Shown one piece after another: positions 25,521 to 35,118 of a stretch of DNA of 64,000 nt. The DNA comes from Chitinophaga niabensis (GTDB taxonomy: Bacteria > Bacteroidota > Bacteroidia > Chitinophagales > Chitinophagaceae). The translations under genes were made by a program, and so were the position numbers. The notes below the pieces were generated by a model. That model ran no database searches. It was given only the letters and a program-made list of their open reading frames with translations, and was not told where the DNA came from. The stretch spans positions 310,001 through 374,000 of the forward strand of contig JAFIGY010000002.1 of assembly GCA_017849435.1 (NCBI GenBank), written 5' to 3'. Position 1 is the stretch's first letter. Every line of letters begins with the position of its first letter.

Positions 25521-26519
25521 TTATGCAACGGGGGCGGCTATACGATCCGAAGGGTTCATCAACGCTTTACGCACCCAGCGGCCATGTGTTTCCGCCCATT
25601 TGCGTACATCCAGCCTTTCCTTGTTACAGGGGCCGCCGCCATTGATCACTTTCTTGAAGAGATCCCAGTCCGGATCAGAATATTCCCACCTGCCGGTGGT
25701 TTCATTCTTCTTCAGGTTCTCATCCGGCAGGGTCAGTCCCATATCCCAGATCTTGGGCACATAGGCATCCAGGAACTGGTTGCGCATATCGTCGTTGCTG
25801 GCCATTTTAACTTTCCATTGCATGAGTTTCCCGCTATGCACGGAATTTTTGTCCGGCGGGCCGAAGAAATGCATGATCGGTTGCCACCAGCGGTTGAGGG
25901 CGTCCTGCAACAGCTGCCGTTGTGCCGGTGTACCGGACGCCAGTTCTATAAATGCGTCATGCCCCTGCTTGAGATGGAAGCTCTCTTCATAACAGATCCT
26001 TTCCAGCGCGCGGCAATACGGACCATAGGAACCTTTTGAATTCGCGATCTGGTTCACAATGGCTGCGGCATCGATCAAAAAACCGATCACCGTCACATCG
26101 GCCCAGGATTCCGCCGGATAGTTGAAAACATTTGAGTATTTGGATTTTCCGTTCAACAGATCGTTGATCATCGTTTCCCGGCTTTTGCCGAGCGTTTCTG
26201 CTGCGTTGTACAACAGCTGTCCATGGCCGATCTCGTCCTGCACTTTTGCGATCAGCGCGAGTTTGCGCTTGAAGCCCGGTGCGCGGGTGATCCAGGTTCC
26301 CTCCGGCAGCGCGCCGATGATCTCGGAATGTGCGTGCTGTTCTATCAGCCGGATCAGCTGCCGCCGGTATTCAGACGGCATCCAGTCGCCCGGTTCGATC
26401 TTTTCGCCCCGTTCGATCTTTGCTTCAAACTCCTGTAGTTTTTCCGGGTCATCGTGCAAAGCTTCTTCCTTCAATTGCCTGTTGTTCGGCTCATCAAAAA
26501 TGTATCCGCCGCCGTACAT
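25521..26519 (-). CDS. paaA: 1,2-phenylacetyl-CoA epoxidase subunit PaaA (catalytic)
   Basis: 332 residues from the ATG at 26519 ([20 protein letters not shown]). The frame runs open far upstream to 27254, but that part is antisense to the DUF922 gene and is not protein-like. The diiron ligands lie in [17 protein letters not shown] and [16 protein letters not shown], the paired ExxH motifs. [11 protein letters not shown] near the C terminus is also conserved. PaaA epoxidises phenylacetyl-CoA with O2. First gene of the cluster; no exact -7 box was found upstream, only TAATTTAC. The reductase gene paaE and downstream paaFGHJZ are not in the window. Confidence 0.96.
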   Translation of the reverse strand: MYGGGYIFDEPNNRQLKEEALHDDPEKLQEFEAKIERGEKIEPGDWMPSEYRRQLIRLIEQHAHSEIIGALPEGTWITRAPGFKRKLALIAKVQDEIGHGQLLYNAAETLGKSRETMINDLLNGKSKYSNVFNYPAESWADVTVIGFLIDAAAIVNQIANSKGSYGPYCRALERICYEESFHLKQGHDAFIELASGTPAQRQLLQDALNRWWQPIMHFFGPPDKNSVHSGKLMQWKVKMASNDDMRNQFLDAYVPKIWDMGLTLPDENLKKNETTGRWEYSDPDWDLFKKVINGGGPCNKERLDVRKWAETHGRWVRKALMNPSDRIAAPVA

Positions 26520-26633
26520 GGAATGATTGTTTTGGTAACTACGTAAATTACTGAATTTTGCCCGATCCCCCAATTTCCGCTGTGCTGCCGCTGCCGGCGG
26601 GATTCCGGAAAGATTCACGAACTTTATGATGTT

Positions 26634-27233
26634 ATGCGCCCGCTTCTGCTCCTCTGCTGCTGGGGCCTCCTCCAATCCGCCCCGTATCCCGCGCCCAAGG
26701 TGGTGAAGGTGGTCTTTACAGTGGATGACCGGCGGGAAGATCCGGGTTCCGACACCCTCTTTTATCACCAGCGCGCAGCAAGGGCGGAGGATTTCCGCGG
26801 GAGTCCCAGGAGGCCCGGGCCTACGGAGGCGGTGAGTTTCACCAGCTTGGGGTTCGATGGCGGCAGCCGGCAATACCGGGATACGCTCGAGGTCTTCCTT
26901 GTGCTGCAGGTTTTCTGGGTAAAAAGCGCATCCTGGGCGCGAACCCTCCCACCCGGCCGGCATACCCTGGAACACGAGCAACTGCATTTCGACATCACCC
27001 GGCTGGTGGCAGAGCGCTTCCGCCGGAAAGTGCTGCAGATGCCACTGACGACAGATGATCATGAAAGCCGTATCCAATACGAATACCTCGAGTCTTTCCG
27101 CGAAATGAATCATTTGCAGGAAGATTTCGATAACGCCGTGCACCAAGGGATGAATATTGCTGCGCAGGATGAATGGAGGCGGTGGGTGAGGGATTCCCTG
27201 CGCGCTGCCGGAGTAAGGCCGGCAGTGGAATAA
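26634..27233 (+). CDS. DUF922-type putative zinc protease
   Basis: 199 residues with a hydrophobic leader ([17 protein letters not shown]). The motif HEQLH at 114-118 fits HExxH metal-binding proteases, and HFDIT after it matches the DUF922 pattern as I recall it. The protein is arginine-rich and the DNA is visibly richer in G+C than nearby genes. It is transcribed divergently from paaA with about 115 bp between. Catalysis is not proven; a third ligand is not evident. It could be a periplasmic protease. Confidence 0.75.
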   Translation: MRPLLLLCCWGLLQSAPYPAPKVVKVVFTVDDRREDPGSDTLFYHQRAARAEDFRGSPRRPGPTEAVSFTSLGFDGGSRQYRDTLEVFLVLQVFWVKSASWARTLPPGRHTLEHEQLHFDITRLVAERFRRKVLQMPLTTDDHESRIQYEYLESFREMNHLQEDFDNAVHQGMNIAAQDEWRRWVRDSLRAAGVRPAVE

Positions 27234-27282
27234 TACATGGCACGGATTGTGCATATTTTATGACAATAAAGCATTTGATCTC

Positions 27283-27756
27283 ATGAAGCTGCTTTTATGT
27301 TTCCTGCTTTCGGCCACAGCCCCCTCATCCCCGGGCGATACAGTTCCTCCGGCCAATAATCCGGGTGCATTGTTCGTTATCAGGGGAAGGGTAGTGGACT
27401 CCTCCGTCATGACCGGAGTAAAAGTGAAAAAAATGAAACCGCTGACGGGCGAGAAAGCCATCAGCCTATATGGCGAACGCGCGAAAGACGGAGTTGTGTT
27501 CGTGGAACTGGAAGATGAGACCTATAACGTAATGGGACTGGTGAAAGATAAAAAAGGCAAGCCGCTTTCTAATGTAACCATAATCGCTGAAGGAGAAACG
27601 CAGCGCGCTTCCAGTGACGCATGCGGACATTTTCACCTGCGCGGCGTCAAAGCCGGTACGCGGTTAACGATCCGGAAAACAGGATACAGCGATCAGTTCC
27701 TGGATGTATACAAACAGCCGGATGACCTGCTGGAAATACGGCTCAGCAAAAAATAA
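27283..27756 (+). CDS. Secreted protein with TonB-plug-like segment and carboxypeptidase-regulatory-like domain
   Basis: 157 residues from the ATG at 27283, with signal peptide MKLLLCFLLSATAPSSPG. Residues about 38-75 contain MKPLTGEKAISLYGERAKDGVVFVEL, similar to the end of TonB-dependent receptor plug domains (the SxYGxRAxxGVxxI pattern). Residues about 85-155 form a CarboxypepD_reg-like beta domain (VMGLVKDKKGKPLSNVTII). In SusC-type receptors the order is the reverse: the regulatory domain comes first and the plug second. There is no barrel. It may act with an outer-membrane transporter, or be a signalling or adaptor protein. Confidence 0.65.
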   Translation: MKLLLCFLLSATAPSSPGDTVPPANNPGALFVIRGRVVDSSVMTGVKVKKMKPLTGEKAISLYGERAKDGVVFVELEDETYNVMGLVKDKKGKPLSNVTIIAEGETQRASSDACGHFHLRGVKAGTRLTIRKTGYSDQFLDVYKQPDDLLEIRLSKK

Positions 27757-27844
27757 ATCCCTCCAAAGGGGCAACCGCTACACCAAAATCATGCGTAAAT
27801 AACTTACATTCGGTATAGATTTCTGACACTTTGAACCCGCATTT

Positions 27845-29290
27845 ATGAAAAAGCTTTCCACATTATTCCGATACCTCCTGGTTTGTACTGCCGTGAGCGC
27901 CGTGCTTTTCAGCTGTAAGAAAAAGGATTCCGATACTCCCGCGCCCCCCGCAGATAATCCCAATAAATACGTGAATGACTGGATCTACTCCAATATGAAA
28001 GACGTGTATTATTGGACCGACAATATTCCGGCCAACCCGGATTATACCCTCACTCCGGACCTCTTCTTCAAAAGTCTCCTCAAACAACCGGATGATCGTT
28101 TCTCCTGGATACAGGATAATTTCCTGGACCTCCTGAACTCTTTGAGCGGCGTTAATAAAGAGGCCGGATATGAATACGTGCTGTTCCTGCACAGCAACGG
28201 CACAAAGATCGGGGGACAGATACAGTACGTGAAGAAAGGCTCTCCCGCCGCGGCGGCCGGCTTACAACGCGGGGATATGTTCTTTCAGGTGAACGGACAG
28301 GATATCAATTACAGCCAGGCCACTTCCCGCACAGATATCAATACGCTGCTGCAGAAACTTGGCGCGAATCATACCCTCACCATAGCTCCCTACATCAAAA
28401 CAGCCGCCGGGAAAGACAGTGTCGGCGACTCCCGCCAGGTAAACCTCACCGTTGTGGAATTAGCGGATAACCCGGTTTACTTCGACTCCGTTTATGCTAT
28501 GGAAGGCCGGAAGATCGGTTACTTTATCTACAACTTTTTCTCTCCGGATAAAGGAGACAGCTCCTTCACTTATGATAACCAGATGGACGCCGTTTTCGGA
28601 AGGTTCAGGGCTGCGGGCGTTACAGACCTGGTGCTGGATCTGCGGTACAACTCCGGAGGCGACCAGCGCTCTACCGTTAATCTCGGCAGCCAGATCGTGA
28701 AAGGATGGAGTGCGGACAAGCTCTTTTTCAAACGCCAGTTCAATACCCTTGTTACACAGGAGTTGACAAAAGCATACGGGGCCGATTACTTCAACATCAA
28801 ATTCACAAACAAGAGCAATAACGTCGGCAACAATCTCCAGAATTTCATCATCCTCACCTCCTCGCATACTGCGTCCGCCAGTGAATTGATCATCAATGGT
28901 CTCAAACCATATATGACGGTATGGCTGATCGGGGAAACAACAGCGGGCAAGAATTATGGCTCCTGGAGTATTTATGAAAAGAATGACCCGAAGAACAAAT
29001 GGGGCATGCAGCCGCTGGTTACCAAAACGTTTAACTCATTGAACCAGTCTGATTACAGCAGCGGGTTCACGCCGAATGAAACATACTCCGAAACCTTTGA
29101 CCTTGGTAAGCTGGGCGATTCCAAAGAGCCCATGCTCTTCAGAGCGCTTACAAAAATATTAGGCCACGCACCCGCAAGAATGGCGCTGCCGGAGAATGCG
29201 GCATTACGCACCCGCGTGGATGCGATCGGTTCATCCCGCGACTTCAAAGCATATAGCAATACATTGGTGGAACGCAAGCCGGTGTATTGA
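27845..29290 (+). CDS. S41-family protease with PDZ domain, lipoprotein
   Basis: 481 residues with a lipobox (VLFSC, Cys24). After an N-terminal helical domain (NDWIYSNMKDVYYWTDNIP) comes a PDZ domain near 110-190 (VKKGSPAAAAGLQRGDMFFQVNG). The S41 catalytic domain carries DLVLDLRYNSGG and TSSHTASASELIINGL, the latter with the expected Ser nucleophile. GETTAGKNYGSW supplies the lysine region. It is a tail-specific-protease relative anchored to the envelope. A near -7 box (TAGATTTC) lies about 30 bp upstream of the ATG. A strong terminator follows, shared with the convergent M28 gene. Confidence 0.92.
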   Translation: MKKLSTLFRYLLVCTAVSAVLFSCKKKDSDTPAPPADNPNKYVNDWIYSNMKDVYYWTDNIPANPDYTLTPDLFFKSLLKQPDDRFSWIQDNFLDLLNSLSGVNKEAGYEYVLFLHSNGTKIGGQIQYVKKGSPAAAAGLQRGDMFFQVNGQDINYSQATSRTDINTLLQKLGANHTLTIAPYIKTAAGKDSVGDSRQVNLTVVELADNPVYFDSVYAMEGRKIGYFIYNFFSPDKGDSSFTYDNQMDAVFGRFRAAGVTDLVLDLRYNSGGDQRSTVNLGSQIVKGWSADKLFFKRQFNTLVTQELTKAYGADYFNIKFTNKSNNVGNNLQNFIILTSSHTASASELIINGLKPYMTVWLIGETTAGKNYGSWSIYEKNDPKNKWGMQPLVTKTFNSLNQSDYSSGFTPNETYSETFDLGKLGDSKEPMLFRALTKILGHAPARMALPENAALRTRVDAIGSSRDFKAYSNTLVERKPVY

Positions 29291-29308
29291 TCAAATATCT
29301 TCCAGTGT

Positions 29309-29343
29309 AAAAAGCCCCCGGAAATATTTTCCGGGGGCTTTTT
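29309..29343. terminator. Bidirectional intrinsic terminator
   Basis: AAAAAGCCCCCGGAAA pairs with TTTCCGGGGGCTTTTT around a loop at 29325-29327. The A/T flanks provide a U-tract in both directions, serving the convergent S41 and M28 genes. Confidence 0.9.
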
Positions 29344-29345
29344 GT

Positions 29346-30236
29346 TTATTTATCGGCTTCCTGTATCACCATCAAAATGCTGCTGACGGCCTGGTAGTAA
29401 AAAGAAGGGTTGATCCTGCTGAACTCGTCGGATGGCTGATGATAATCCGGATGATCTTCTACGCCGAAATACAGAAAGGGAATTTTCTTTTGATGAAACT
29501 CGAAATGATCGCTCTGGTTCACCCAGTTCTGGCTGCCGTCTTCCGGCTTATCATGCCCCATCGGCATGAGGATGGAACTGCGTGCTGCGGCAGGTATTAC
29601 ATACGTTTTCAGTTCAGGATAAAGACTGGTGCCGCACACATACAGCTCCCGCTTGTCGTTATGGCTTACCATATCCATATTGATGTTAAGCAGAATCTGT
29701 TCGGCAGATACCGGGAGCTCCGCTACAAATGCCTTTGATCCCTGCAAACCCATCTCTTCCGCATCAAATGCCGCAAAGATAAGGCCGTGGTGAGGTCTAT
29801 GATCCTTATAATATTTCGCGATGGCCAGCAAAGCTCCTACCCCTGAAGCGTTATCATCCGCCCCGTTATAAATGCTGTCCGTCCCGTTCGCGGGTGTTTT
29901 AATACCGAGATGGTCGTAATGCGCACTGATCACGATAAAGCTGTCCACATTCCCTTTCACATAACCGTAGATGTTAGTTCCCATGATGCGCTGTTCTCCC
30001 CGGGAAAAGAAGAAAGATTGTTCATATGTGTTGTTGAAAGGCTTAATGCCAACTTCCCGGAAGCGTTGCAGCAGGTACAGCTGCGCCATACGATTGCCTC
30101 TGGTGCCCGTTTTGCGGCCCTCCATCTTATCGCTGGAAAGGATCTGCAGGTCTTTCATCAGCAATGCTGAATCTATTTGCGCGTATGCAGCAGAGCCCGC
30201 TAGGCAAATGAGGAGAAGGGGAAAAAGCTTCTTCAT
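29346..30236 (-). CDS. M28-family peptidase, exported
   Basis: 296 residues with signal peptide MKKLFPLLLICLAGSAAYAQ. Zinc ligand segments are intact: SAHYDHLGIKTP, NGADDNASGVGALL, FAAFDAEEMGLQGSKAF, INMDMVSHND and WVNQSDHFEFHQ. It is shorter than the M28 gene at 7.9 kb and lacks its PDZ and protease-associated parts. Likely a periplasmic aminopeptidase. It lies 38 bp downstream of feoB but has its own exact -7 box, so it is probably separately transcribed. Confidence 0.93.
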   Translation of the reverse strand: MKKLFPLLLICLAGSAAYAQIDSALLMKDLQILSSDKMEGRKTGTRGNRMAQLYLLQRFREVGIKPFNNTYEQSFFFSRGEQRIMGTNIYGYVKGNVDSFIVISAHYDHLGIKTPANGTDSIYNGADDNASGVGALLAIAKYYKDHRPHHGLIFAAFDAEEMGLQGSKAFVAELPVSAEQILLNINMDMVSHNDKRELYVCGTSLYPELKTYVIPAAARSSILMPMGHDKPEDGSQNWVNQSDHFEFHQKKIPFLYFGVEDHPDYHQPSDEFSRINPSFYYQAVSSILMVIQEADK

Positions 30237-30252
30237 ATGGTTAACATTTTTT

Positions 30253-30260
30253 CAAATGTA
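30253..30260 (-). promoter_or_regulatory. -7 promoter box of the second M28 peptidase gene
   Basis: The minus strand reads TACATTTG, an exact TAnnTTTG match 17 bp before the ATG, within the short gap after feoB. Confidence 0.55.
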
Positions 30261-30274
30261 AACCATATGAGCGA

Positions 30275-32401
30275 CTATTTGAATATTGAATAGATGAGCA
30301 AACTGCTGATGTATGCCAGCGAGGTCATGTAAGCGAACTGGATCAGCGGGAATTTCCAGCTGCGGGTTTCTCTTCTTACAACGGCCAGCGTACTCATACA
30401 TTGCATGGCGAAAGCATAGAAGATCATGAGCGAGAGCCCTGAGGCCAGGGTGTACACCGGCGTTCCGTCGATCCTTGTTGCCGAGGCCATTTTCTCCCGC
30501 AATGTTGCGTCATTCCCTTTTGCATCGCCAACGCTATACAATGTAGCCATCGTACCTACAAACACTTCCCGTGCGGCGAAAGAGGTGATCAGCGCGATAC
30601 CGATCTTCCAGTCGAAACCCAATGGCTTCACTACCGGTTCAATGGCATGCCCGAGAATACCGGCATAAGAGCTGGCGAGTTTCTCGGATTGCAGTTGTTT
30701 GTTCAGCTCCGCTTTCCGCGCGGAGTCCGTGGTTTGCGCCTGCAACTGCTCGTATTTGGCGTGCACGGTGGCCATTTGTTGACCCGGACCATAAGAAGAA
30801 AGGAACCAGAGGATGATGGAGATCACCATGATCACTTTCCCGGCATCGGTCACGAATATCTTCGCTTTTTCCACCATGGTAGTGCCTACGTTCTTCCAGC
30901 GCGGAGCGCGGTACACGGGTAATTCCATGATGAAATAACTTTTCTCTTTTATCCGGATGAACAGCTTCATCACCGCCGCCACCAGAATGGCCATAAAGAA
31001 CCCGAGCAGGTACAGGCCCATCATCACGAGCCCCTGCAGGCTGAGAATCCCCAGCACAGAGCGGTCCGGTACCACCAGCGCAATCATGATAGTATAGATC
31101 GGGAGGCGGGCAGAGCAGCTCATGAGCGGTGTGATGAGAATGGTAATCAGTCTTTCTTTCCGGTTCTCGATATTACGGGTGGCCATAATGGCCGGCACAG
31201 CACAGGCAACGCCGCTGATCAGTGGCATCACAGACTTCCCGTTCAGGCCCACCTGCCGCATCAGCCGGTCTGTCAGAAAGCTGATACGGGCCATGTAACC
31301 GGTGTCTTCGAGGAGGGTAATAAGGCCGAAGAGGATCATGATCTGCGGCACGAACACCGCGATCCCGCCAATGCCGGCAATAATACCGTTGATGAAAATA
31401 TCGCTCACCTTGTTATCCGGCAGTACCTGGGAAAGCCATCCGCTCAGGGAGCCGAAGCCGGCTTCGATGAGGTCCATGGGGTAGGAGGCGATCCAGAAAA
31501 TGCTCTGGAAGAGCAGGAAGAGCACGGCCAGGAGAATGAGGTAGCCCCAGAAGCGGTGCAGGAGCAGGTGATCGATGCGCTCCGTTTGTAATTGTTGCTG
31601 CAAGGGGTCTGTTTCCACCACGGTGCCGTTCATGATATGCTTGATGCGGGCATAACGCTGCATGATTTCCTCTGCCTGCACTTTCGTTTTGTTGAACGTA
31701 TGCTGTTGGAGGGACGTACGGATGGATGCTTTGCAGTGTTTGTCCAGGAAATCCAGCTCCTCGTAATTCACAGCCACATGTAACGCCGCATAGTCGCTGG
31801 AAACCGGGAAGATCCGTTTAACGTCCGCGATCACGGCGGGAGCGAGCTGCTGGTTCTCGATAAAGTCCCGGGCGGGTGTTCCGAATTTCTCCTGTGCGAT
31901 CAGCTCGATATTCTTTTTTAACGCCGGCAACCCCTTGTTCTTGCGGGGGTTGATCGCTACCACCGGTACGCCGAGTTCCCGCTCCAGACCCGCGAGGTCG
32001 ATCTCCACACCTTTTTTCTTGGCGAGGTCCATCATGGTAAGCCCGATAATCACGGGCATTTTCAGGTCTATGATCTGGGAGCAGAAAAGCAGGTTACGTT
32101 TGAGGTTGGATGCATCCGCAATGATGAGGATCATGTCCGGATGGTCAGTGCCCTGGGGGTTGAGGAGCACATCATATGTCACAAATTCATCCGCACTTTT
32201 AGGATACAGGCTGTAAGTGCCCGGCAGGTCAATGATATTTGCCTCCAGTTGGGAAGAAATACGGGCCGTACCGGTCTTTTTGTCGACGGTAACCCCCGGA
32301 AAGTTACTCACCTTCTGGTTCAGTCCCGTTAGCGCATTAAAAAGAGAGCTTTTACCACTATTCGGATTACCTACCAGTGCAATGTTAATGGGTGCCTTCA
32401 T
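30275..32401 (-). CDS. feoB: Ferrous iron transporter FeoB
   Basis: 708 residues, a full-length FeoB. The N-terminal G domain has GNPNSGKSSLFNALTG (G1, near 11), NFPGVTVDKK (G2), DLPGTYSL (G3) and a TMMD G4 motif in place of NxxD. The membrane part has two Gate regions (SFLTDRLMRQVGLNGKSVMPLISG and FAAREVFVGTMATLYSVGD) and about ten helices. It imports Fe2+ at the inner membrane. No feoA is adjacent: a separate FeoA-like gene lies at 59790-60032. Confidence 0.97.
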   Translation of the reverse strand: MKAPINIALVGNPNSGKSSLFNALTGLNQKVSNFPGVTVDKKTGTARISSQLEANIIDLPGTYSLYPKSADEFVTYDVLLNPQGTDHPDMILIIADASNLKRNLLFCSQIIDLKMPVIIGLTMMDLAKKKGVEIDLAGLERELGVPVVAINPRKNKGLPALKKNIELIAQEKFGTPARDFIENQQLAPAVIADVKRIFPVSSDYAALHVAVNYEELDFLDKHCKASIRTSLQQHTFNKTKVQAEEIMQRYARIKHIMNGTVVETDPLQQQLQTERIDHLLLHRFWGYLILLAVLFLLFQSIFWIASYPMDLIEAGFGSLSGWLSQVLPDNKVSDIFINGIIAGIGGIAVFVPQIMILFGLITLLEDTGYMARISFLTDRLMRQVGLNGKSVMPLISGVACAVPAIMATRNIENRKERLITILITPLMSCSARLPIYTIMIALVVPDRSVLGILSLQGLVMMGLYLLGFFMAILVAAVMKLFIRIKEKSYFIMELPVYRAPRWKNVGTTMVEKAKIFVTDAGKVIMVISIILWFLSSYGPGQQMATVHAKYEQLQAQTTDSARKAELNKQLQSEKLASSYAGILGHAIEPVVKPLGFDWKIGIALITSFAAREVFVGTMATLYSVGDAKGNDATLREKMASATRIDGTPVYTLASGLSLMIFYAFAMQCMSTLAVVRRETRSWKFPLIQFAYMTSLAYISSLLIYSIFK

Positions 32402-32504
32402 CCTTATCTGATCCTCTTGAATTTGGAATATACAAAACTAGCAATAATAAAGGGATAGGAATGATCGGATCGGGAAAAATCCGCGTTATCCCGCTTAAAT
32501 CCAT

Positions 32505-32530
32505 AAAAAAACCGCGGTCGATACCGCGGT
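32505..32530 (-). terminator. Intrinsic terminator of the PadR-PspC operon
   Basis: ACCGCGGT at 32511-32518 and 32523-32530, each self-complementary, form a hairpin with loop CGAT. On the minus strand it is followed by TTTTTT, suited to end the PspC gene transcript. Confidence 0.8.
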
Positions 32531-32572
32531 GATTATCAGTTTTTGTGAAACTAAACTTATTGTGACGAAATC

Positions 32573-34381
32573 TTAGGATCGAAGGTTTTTGAAGGTATTC
32601 TGGAAAAGGAAGGAGACAAAAGCGGCGGCCGTTGCTTTTCCGCTGCGTGGAGCGGGTTTCTTTTCGCTACTGTCTTCCACCGGAGTGGTGTTTTCCTTTG
32701 CCGGTTCCTTATAACGGTAATTGTTGCGGATGGAATCGCGCTCGTCTTTTTGCTCCTCTTCTTTTTTTACTTTTTCTTTCTTCTCTTTCCGCTCAAATCC
32801 GTCAGCATTCATTTTAATGTTGATCTGATCATTACTGTCCCAGTCATCATCCCGGCCATCCCACCATTCATGCCGCCATTTGCGGATGAAGCTGTAGTGA
32901 TTCCAGACATCCCGTTCTATGACAATGTTTTTGCCTACCGGCACACGCACGGTCACTTCCACACGCTGGTTACGATAGAGGGAATTCCGTGGGATCGAGA
33001 ACCCGGAGGGGATGAAGAGCACGGAATCCTGCTGTTTGATCTGGAATTGTATCTGGCCGGCCAGCTTTCTGGCCTGTGCCACGGTTCTGCCGCGGGAGCT
33101 TTTCTCCACTTCTACGGCAAAGCTGTCCGTATCGCTTTTCCGGATATCGAGGCGGATATCTCCGATAACGGCTGTGTCATCCATTACACGGAGGTTACCG
33201 TCCAGCAGATTGATCCGTTCCATTTCGAGGATATCGTCCGCTTTGCGGATGATCAGTTTACCATTGGAAGGCTGGTTGATGGTTACCGTCTCCGGCTGGG
33301 AAATGCGGGGCGCTTTGAAGTCGCCTGACAATGAAATGGCCAGGCAAACGGAGAACACCACACCCAGCAGCCAGAAGAACCCCAGCGTATACCCTGCATA
33401 TTTGTTCGTTTGGCGCGCCCCTGTCATTTTACGGATGATGAAGAGGATCAATGCCAGGATCGGAATACCGATCAGCAGGGATATCGCGGGCCAGAATAAC
33501 ATGGTTTGGGTACCGGCATCCAGCAAAAGGCTTTTTATCGGGATGAGGACCGCGGAAAAAAGTGCGGCCACAATAAGGCCCACTACCAATGTGAAGAGTA
33601 TCACCACTGCCAGGAACATGAAGAACCCTTTCGCCAAAAATGCAATGACATTGGCGAGTCCCCGGAAAAACCCTTCTATTGCAGATCCGGCATCTCTACC
33701 GAACTGTCTCCCGCGGCCCTGCGAAAAATTTTTGACATCCTCCCCCATTTTTTCCACCTTGGAACGAAATGAGTTCATCTCTTCCTGCACGGTTGCCTTG
33801 ATGTTATTCAGGTCCACCCGTTCTCCGCGCATCTCCAGCTTCTCTGCCGCTGTGATGGCCTCCGGCGTGGCAATCCAAAGGATGAAATAAAGCAGGATCC
33901 CGCCGCCCCACAAACCGATGGCCATAAGGGCGAAAATGATACGGAACACGATGGGATCTACATTGAAGTATGCACCCAATCCGCTACAGATACCACCCAA
34001 TACCTTACCGTCAGGATCGCGGTAAAAACGCTTACGGGGCCGCACGTACGGAATGAAGCTTTCGCCGGAGGAAGATGACTGGGATTGTTTTGCACTATCG
34101 GCAGCAGCAGCGGCGGGTTCGTCCCCGAATTGCTCCGGCGTGCCCATGGAGGTCTTAATGGCCTGTACATCATCATCTGTAATGCAATGGGCGCCTTTCC
34201 GGATCTTGTCCTGGAAGACTTCCGCAATGCGGCTTTCTATATCTCCCACGATCTCGTCCGCACCTTCCTCTTGCGAAAAGTAGCGCCTGAGGCTGTCCAG
34301 GTACTGCCGCAGTATCTCGTAAGCGCTGTCTTCGATGGGGATCAGGCGACTGGAGAGGTTTATGTTAATAATCTTTTTCAT
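32573..34381 (-). CDS. PspC-domain membrane protein
   Basis: 602 residues. Residues 1-85 form a conserved N-terminal module (VGDIESRIAEVFQDKI), then a low-complexity linker (AAAAADSAKQSQSSSSG). The PspC domain runs about 115-175 (DPDGKVLGGICSGLGAYFNVDP), followed by three or four more membrane segments. A periplasmic beta-rich domain follows, then a lysine/glutamate-rich tail (EKKEKVKKEEEQKDERD). PspC proteins sense envelope stress in the Psp response. Here the direct upstream partner is a PadR regulator 43 bp before, which suggests a PadR-controlled stress sensor. No PspA or PspB is near. Confidence 0.88.
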   Translation of the reverse strand: MKKIININLSSRLIPIEDSAYEILRQYLDSLRRYFSQEEGADEIVGDIESRIAEVFQDKIRKGAHCITDDDVQAIKTSMGTPEQFGDEPAAAAADSAKQSQSSSSGESFIPYVRPRKRFYRDPDGKVLGGICSGLGAYFNVDPIVFRIIFALMAIGLWGGGILLYFILWIATPEAITAAEKLEMRGERVDLNNIKATVQEEMNSFRSKVEKMGEDVKNFSQGRGRQFGRDAGSAIEGFFRGLANVIAFLAKGFFMFLAVVILFTLVVGLIVAALFSAVLIPIKSLLLDAGTQTMLFWPAISLLIGIPILALILFIIRKMTGARQTNKYAGYTLGFFWLLGVVFSVCLAISLSGDFKAPRISQPETVTINQPSNGKLIIRKADDILEMERINLLDGNLRVMDDTAVIGDIRLDIRKSDTDSFAVEVEKSSRGRTVAQARKLAGQIQFQIKQQDSVLFIPSGFSIPRNSLYRNQRVEVTVRVPVGKNIVIERDVWNHYSFIRKWRHEWWDGRDDDWDSNDQINIKMNADGFERKEKKEKVKKEEEQKDERDSIRNNYRYKEPAKENTTPVEDSSEKKPAPRSGKATAAAFVSFLFQNTFKNLRS

Positions 34382-34424
34382 CGTCTAATTCTAATTTAGG
34401 TTTTAGGTAAGCTCGGATATATAA

Positions 34425-34763
34425 TTATTGGATGGTGTCTGGTTTTGTTAATTGATGCACGGCGTTGGCCAGCTCATTCCATGTACTCTCCAGGTCCAGA
34501 TAAAACGCTTCCCCTTTCTCTGTCATGGAAAAATACTTGCGCGGGGGGCCGGAGCTGCTTTCCACCCAGCGGTAGGTGAGCAGTTCTGCATTCTTGAGCC
34601 GTGTCAGGAGCGGATATAATGTTCCTTCGAGGATGTCCAGCTTCGCTTCTTTCATTTTTTCTATAATGTCCGAAGGATAAGCCTCGCCTTGCTTGATGAT
34701 GGAAAGAATGCAGAATTCCAGCACGCCTTTCCGCATCTGAGATTGTGTGTTGTCTATATTCAT
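34425..34763 (-). CDS. PadR-family transcriptional regulator
   Basis: 112 residues. The winged helix (VLEFCILSIIKQGEAYPSDIIEKMKEA) and the wing (GTLYPLLTRLKNAELLTYRWVESSSGPPRKYFSMTEKG) are the PadR signature. The C-terminal dimerisation helix is short. It is cotranscribed with the PspC gene and probably autoregulated. Its promoter is the best-formed Bacteroidota promoter in the window (34828-34857). Confidence 0.93.
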   Translation of the reverse strand: MNIDNTQSQMRKGVLEFCILSIIKQGEAYPSDIIEKMKEAKLDILEGTLYPLLTRLKNAELLTYRWVESSSGPPRKYFSMTEKGEAFYLDLESTWNELANAVHQLTKPDTIQ

Positions 34764-35118
34764 GGCAAGTGCGCTTTAAAAAATCTTTTTGTTCTGATGC
34801 TTGAACGGTTCTCCGTCAATCACAATACAAAGATAGAAAGAATTTACTACTATGCAATACACAATACTGTTTAATGCAAAATAATTTGTTTTGAACATTA
34901 CCGGTTTCTTGTTCCAAACCCTTTGCGGTATTAGATTCCATCGTGCGAAAACGCTTTTGCAATCGGGGGAGAATTGTGATGAGCGGTTCTGGGAGAGGAT
35001 GAACCACCCGGAAGCATAAACAGCTATAAGTGACGGGTTTATAGGTCATTACGTCCGATTTAACATTTTTTTGACCCTCCGGAATATGATATTTGGATTT
35101 CCGGCGGTAATTTGCAGC
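34764..35118. other. Intergenic region between padR and a small secreted-protein gene
   Basis: Apart from the padR promoter I see no feature. Reading frames here are short and not protein-like. Confidence 0.4.
34828..34857 (-). promoter_or_regulatory. Promoter of the PadR-PspC operon
   Basis: On the minus strand TTG is followed by 19 bases and then TATCTTTG (34828-34835), an exact -7 match with good spacing to a -33 element. A TATTG-TG-TATTG direct repeat overlaps the upstream part and could be a PadR operator. The leader is about 58 nt. Confidence 0.65.

Noticed and set aside
26520-27254. N-terminal extension of paaA (open frame of 577 codons)
   Set aside because: The extra part lies antisense to the DUF922 gene and is not conserved PaaA sequence; the family start is MYGGG at 26519.
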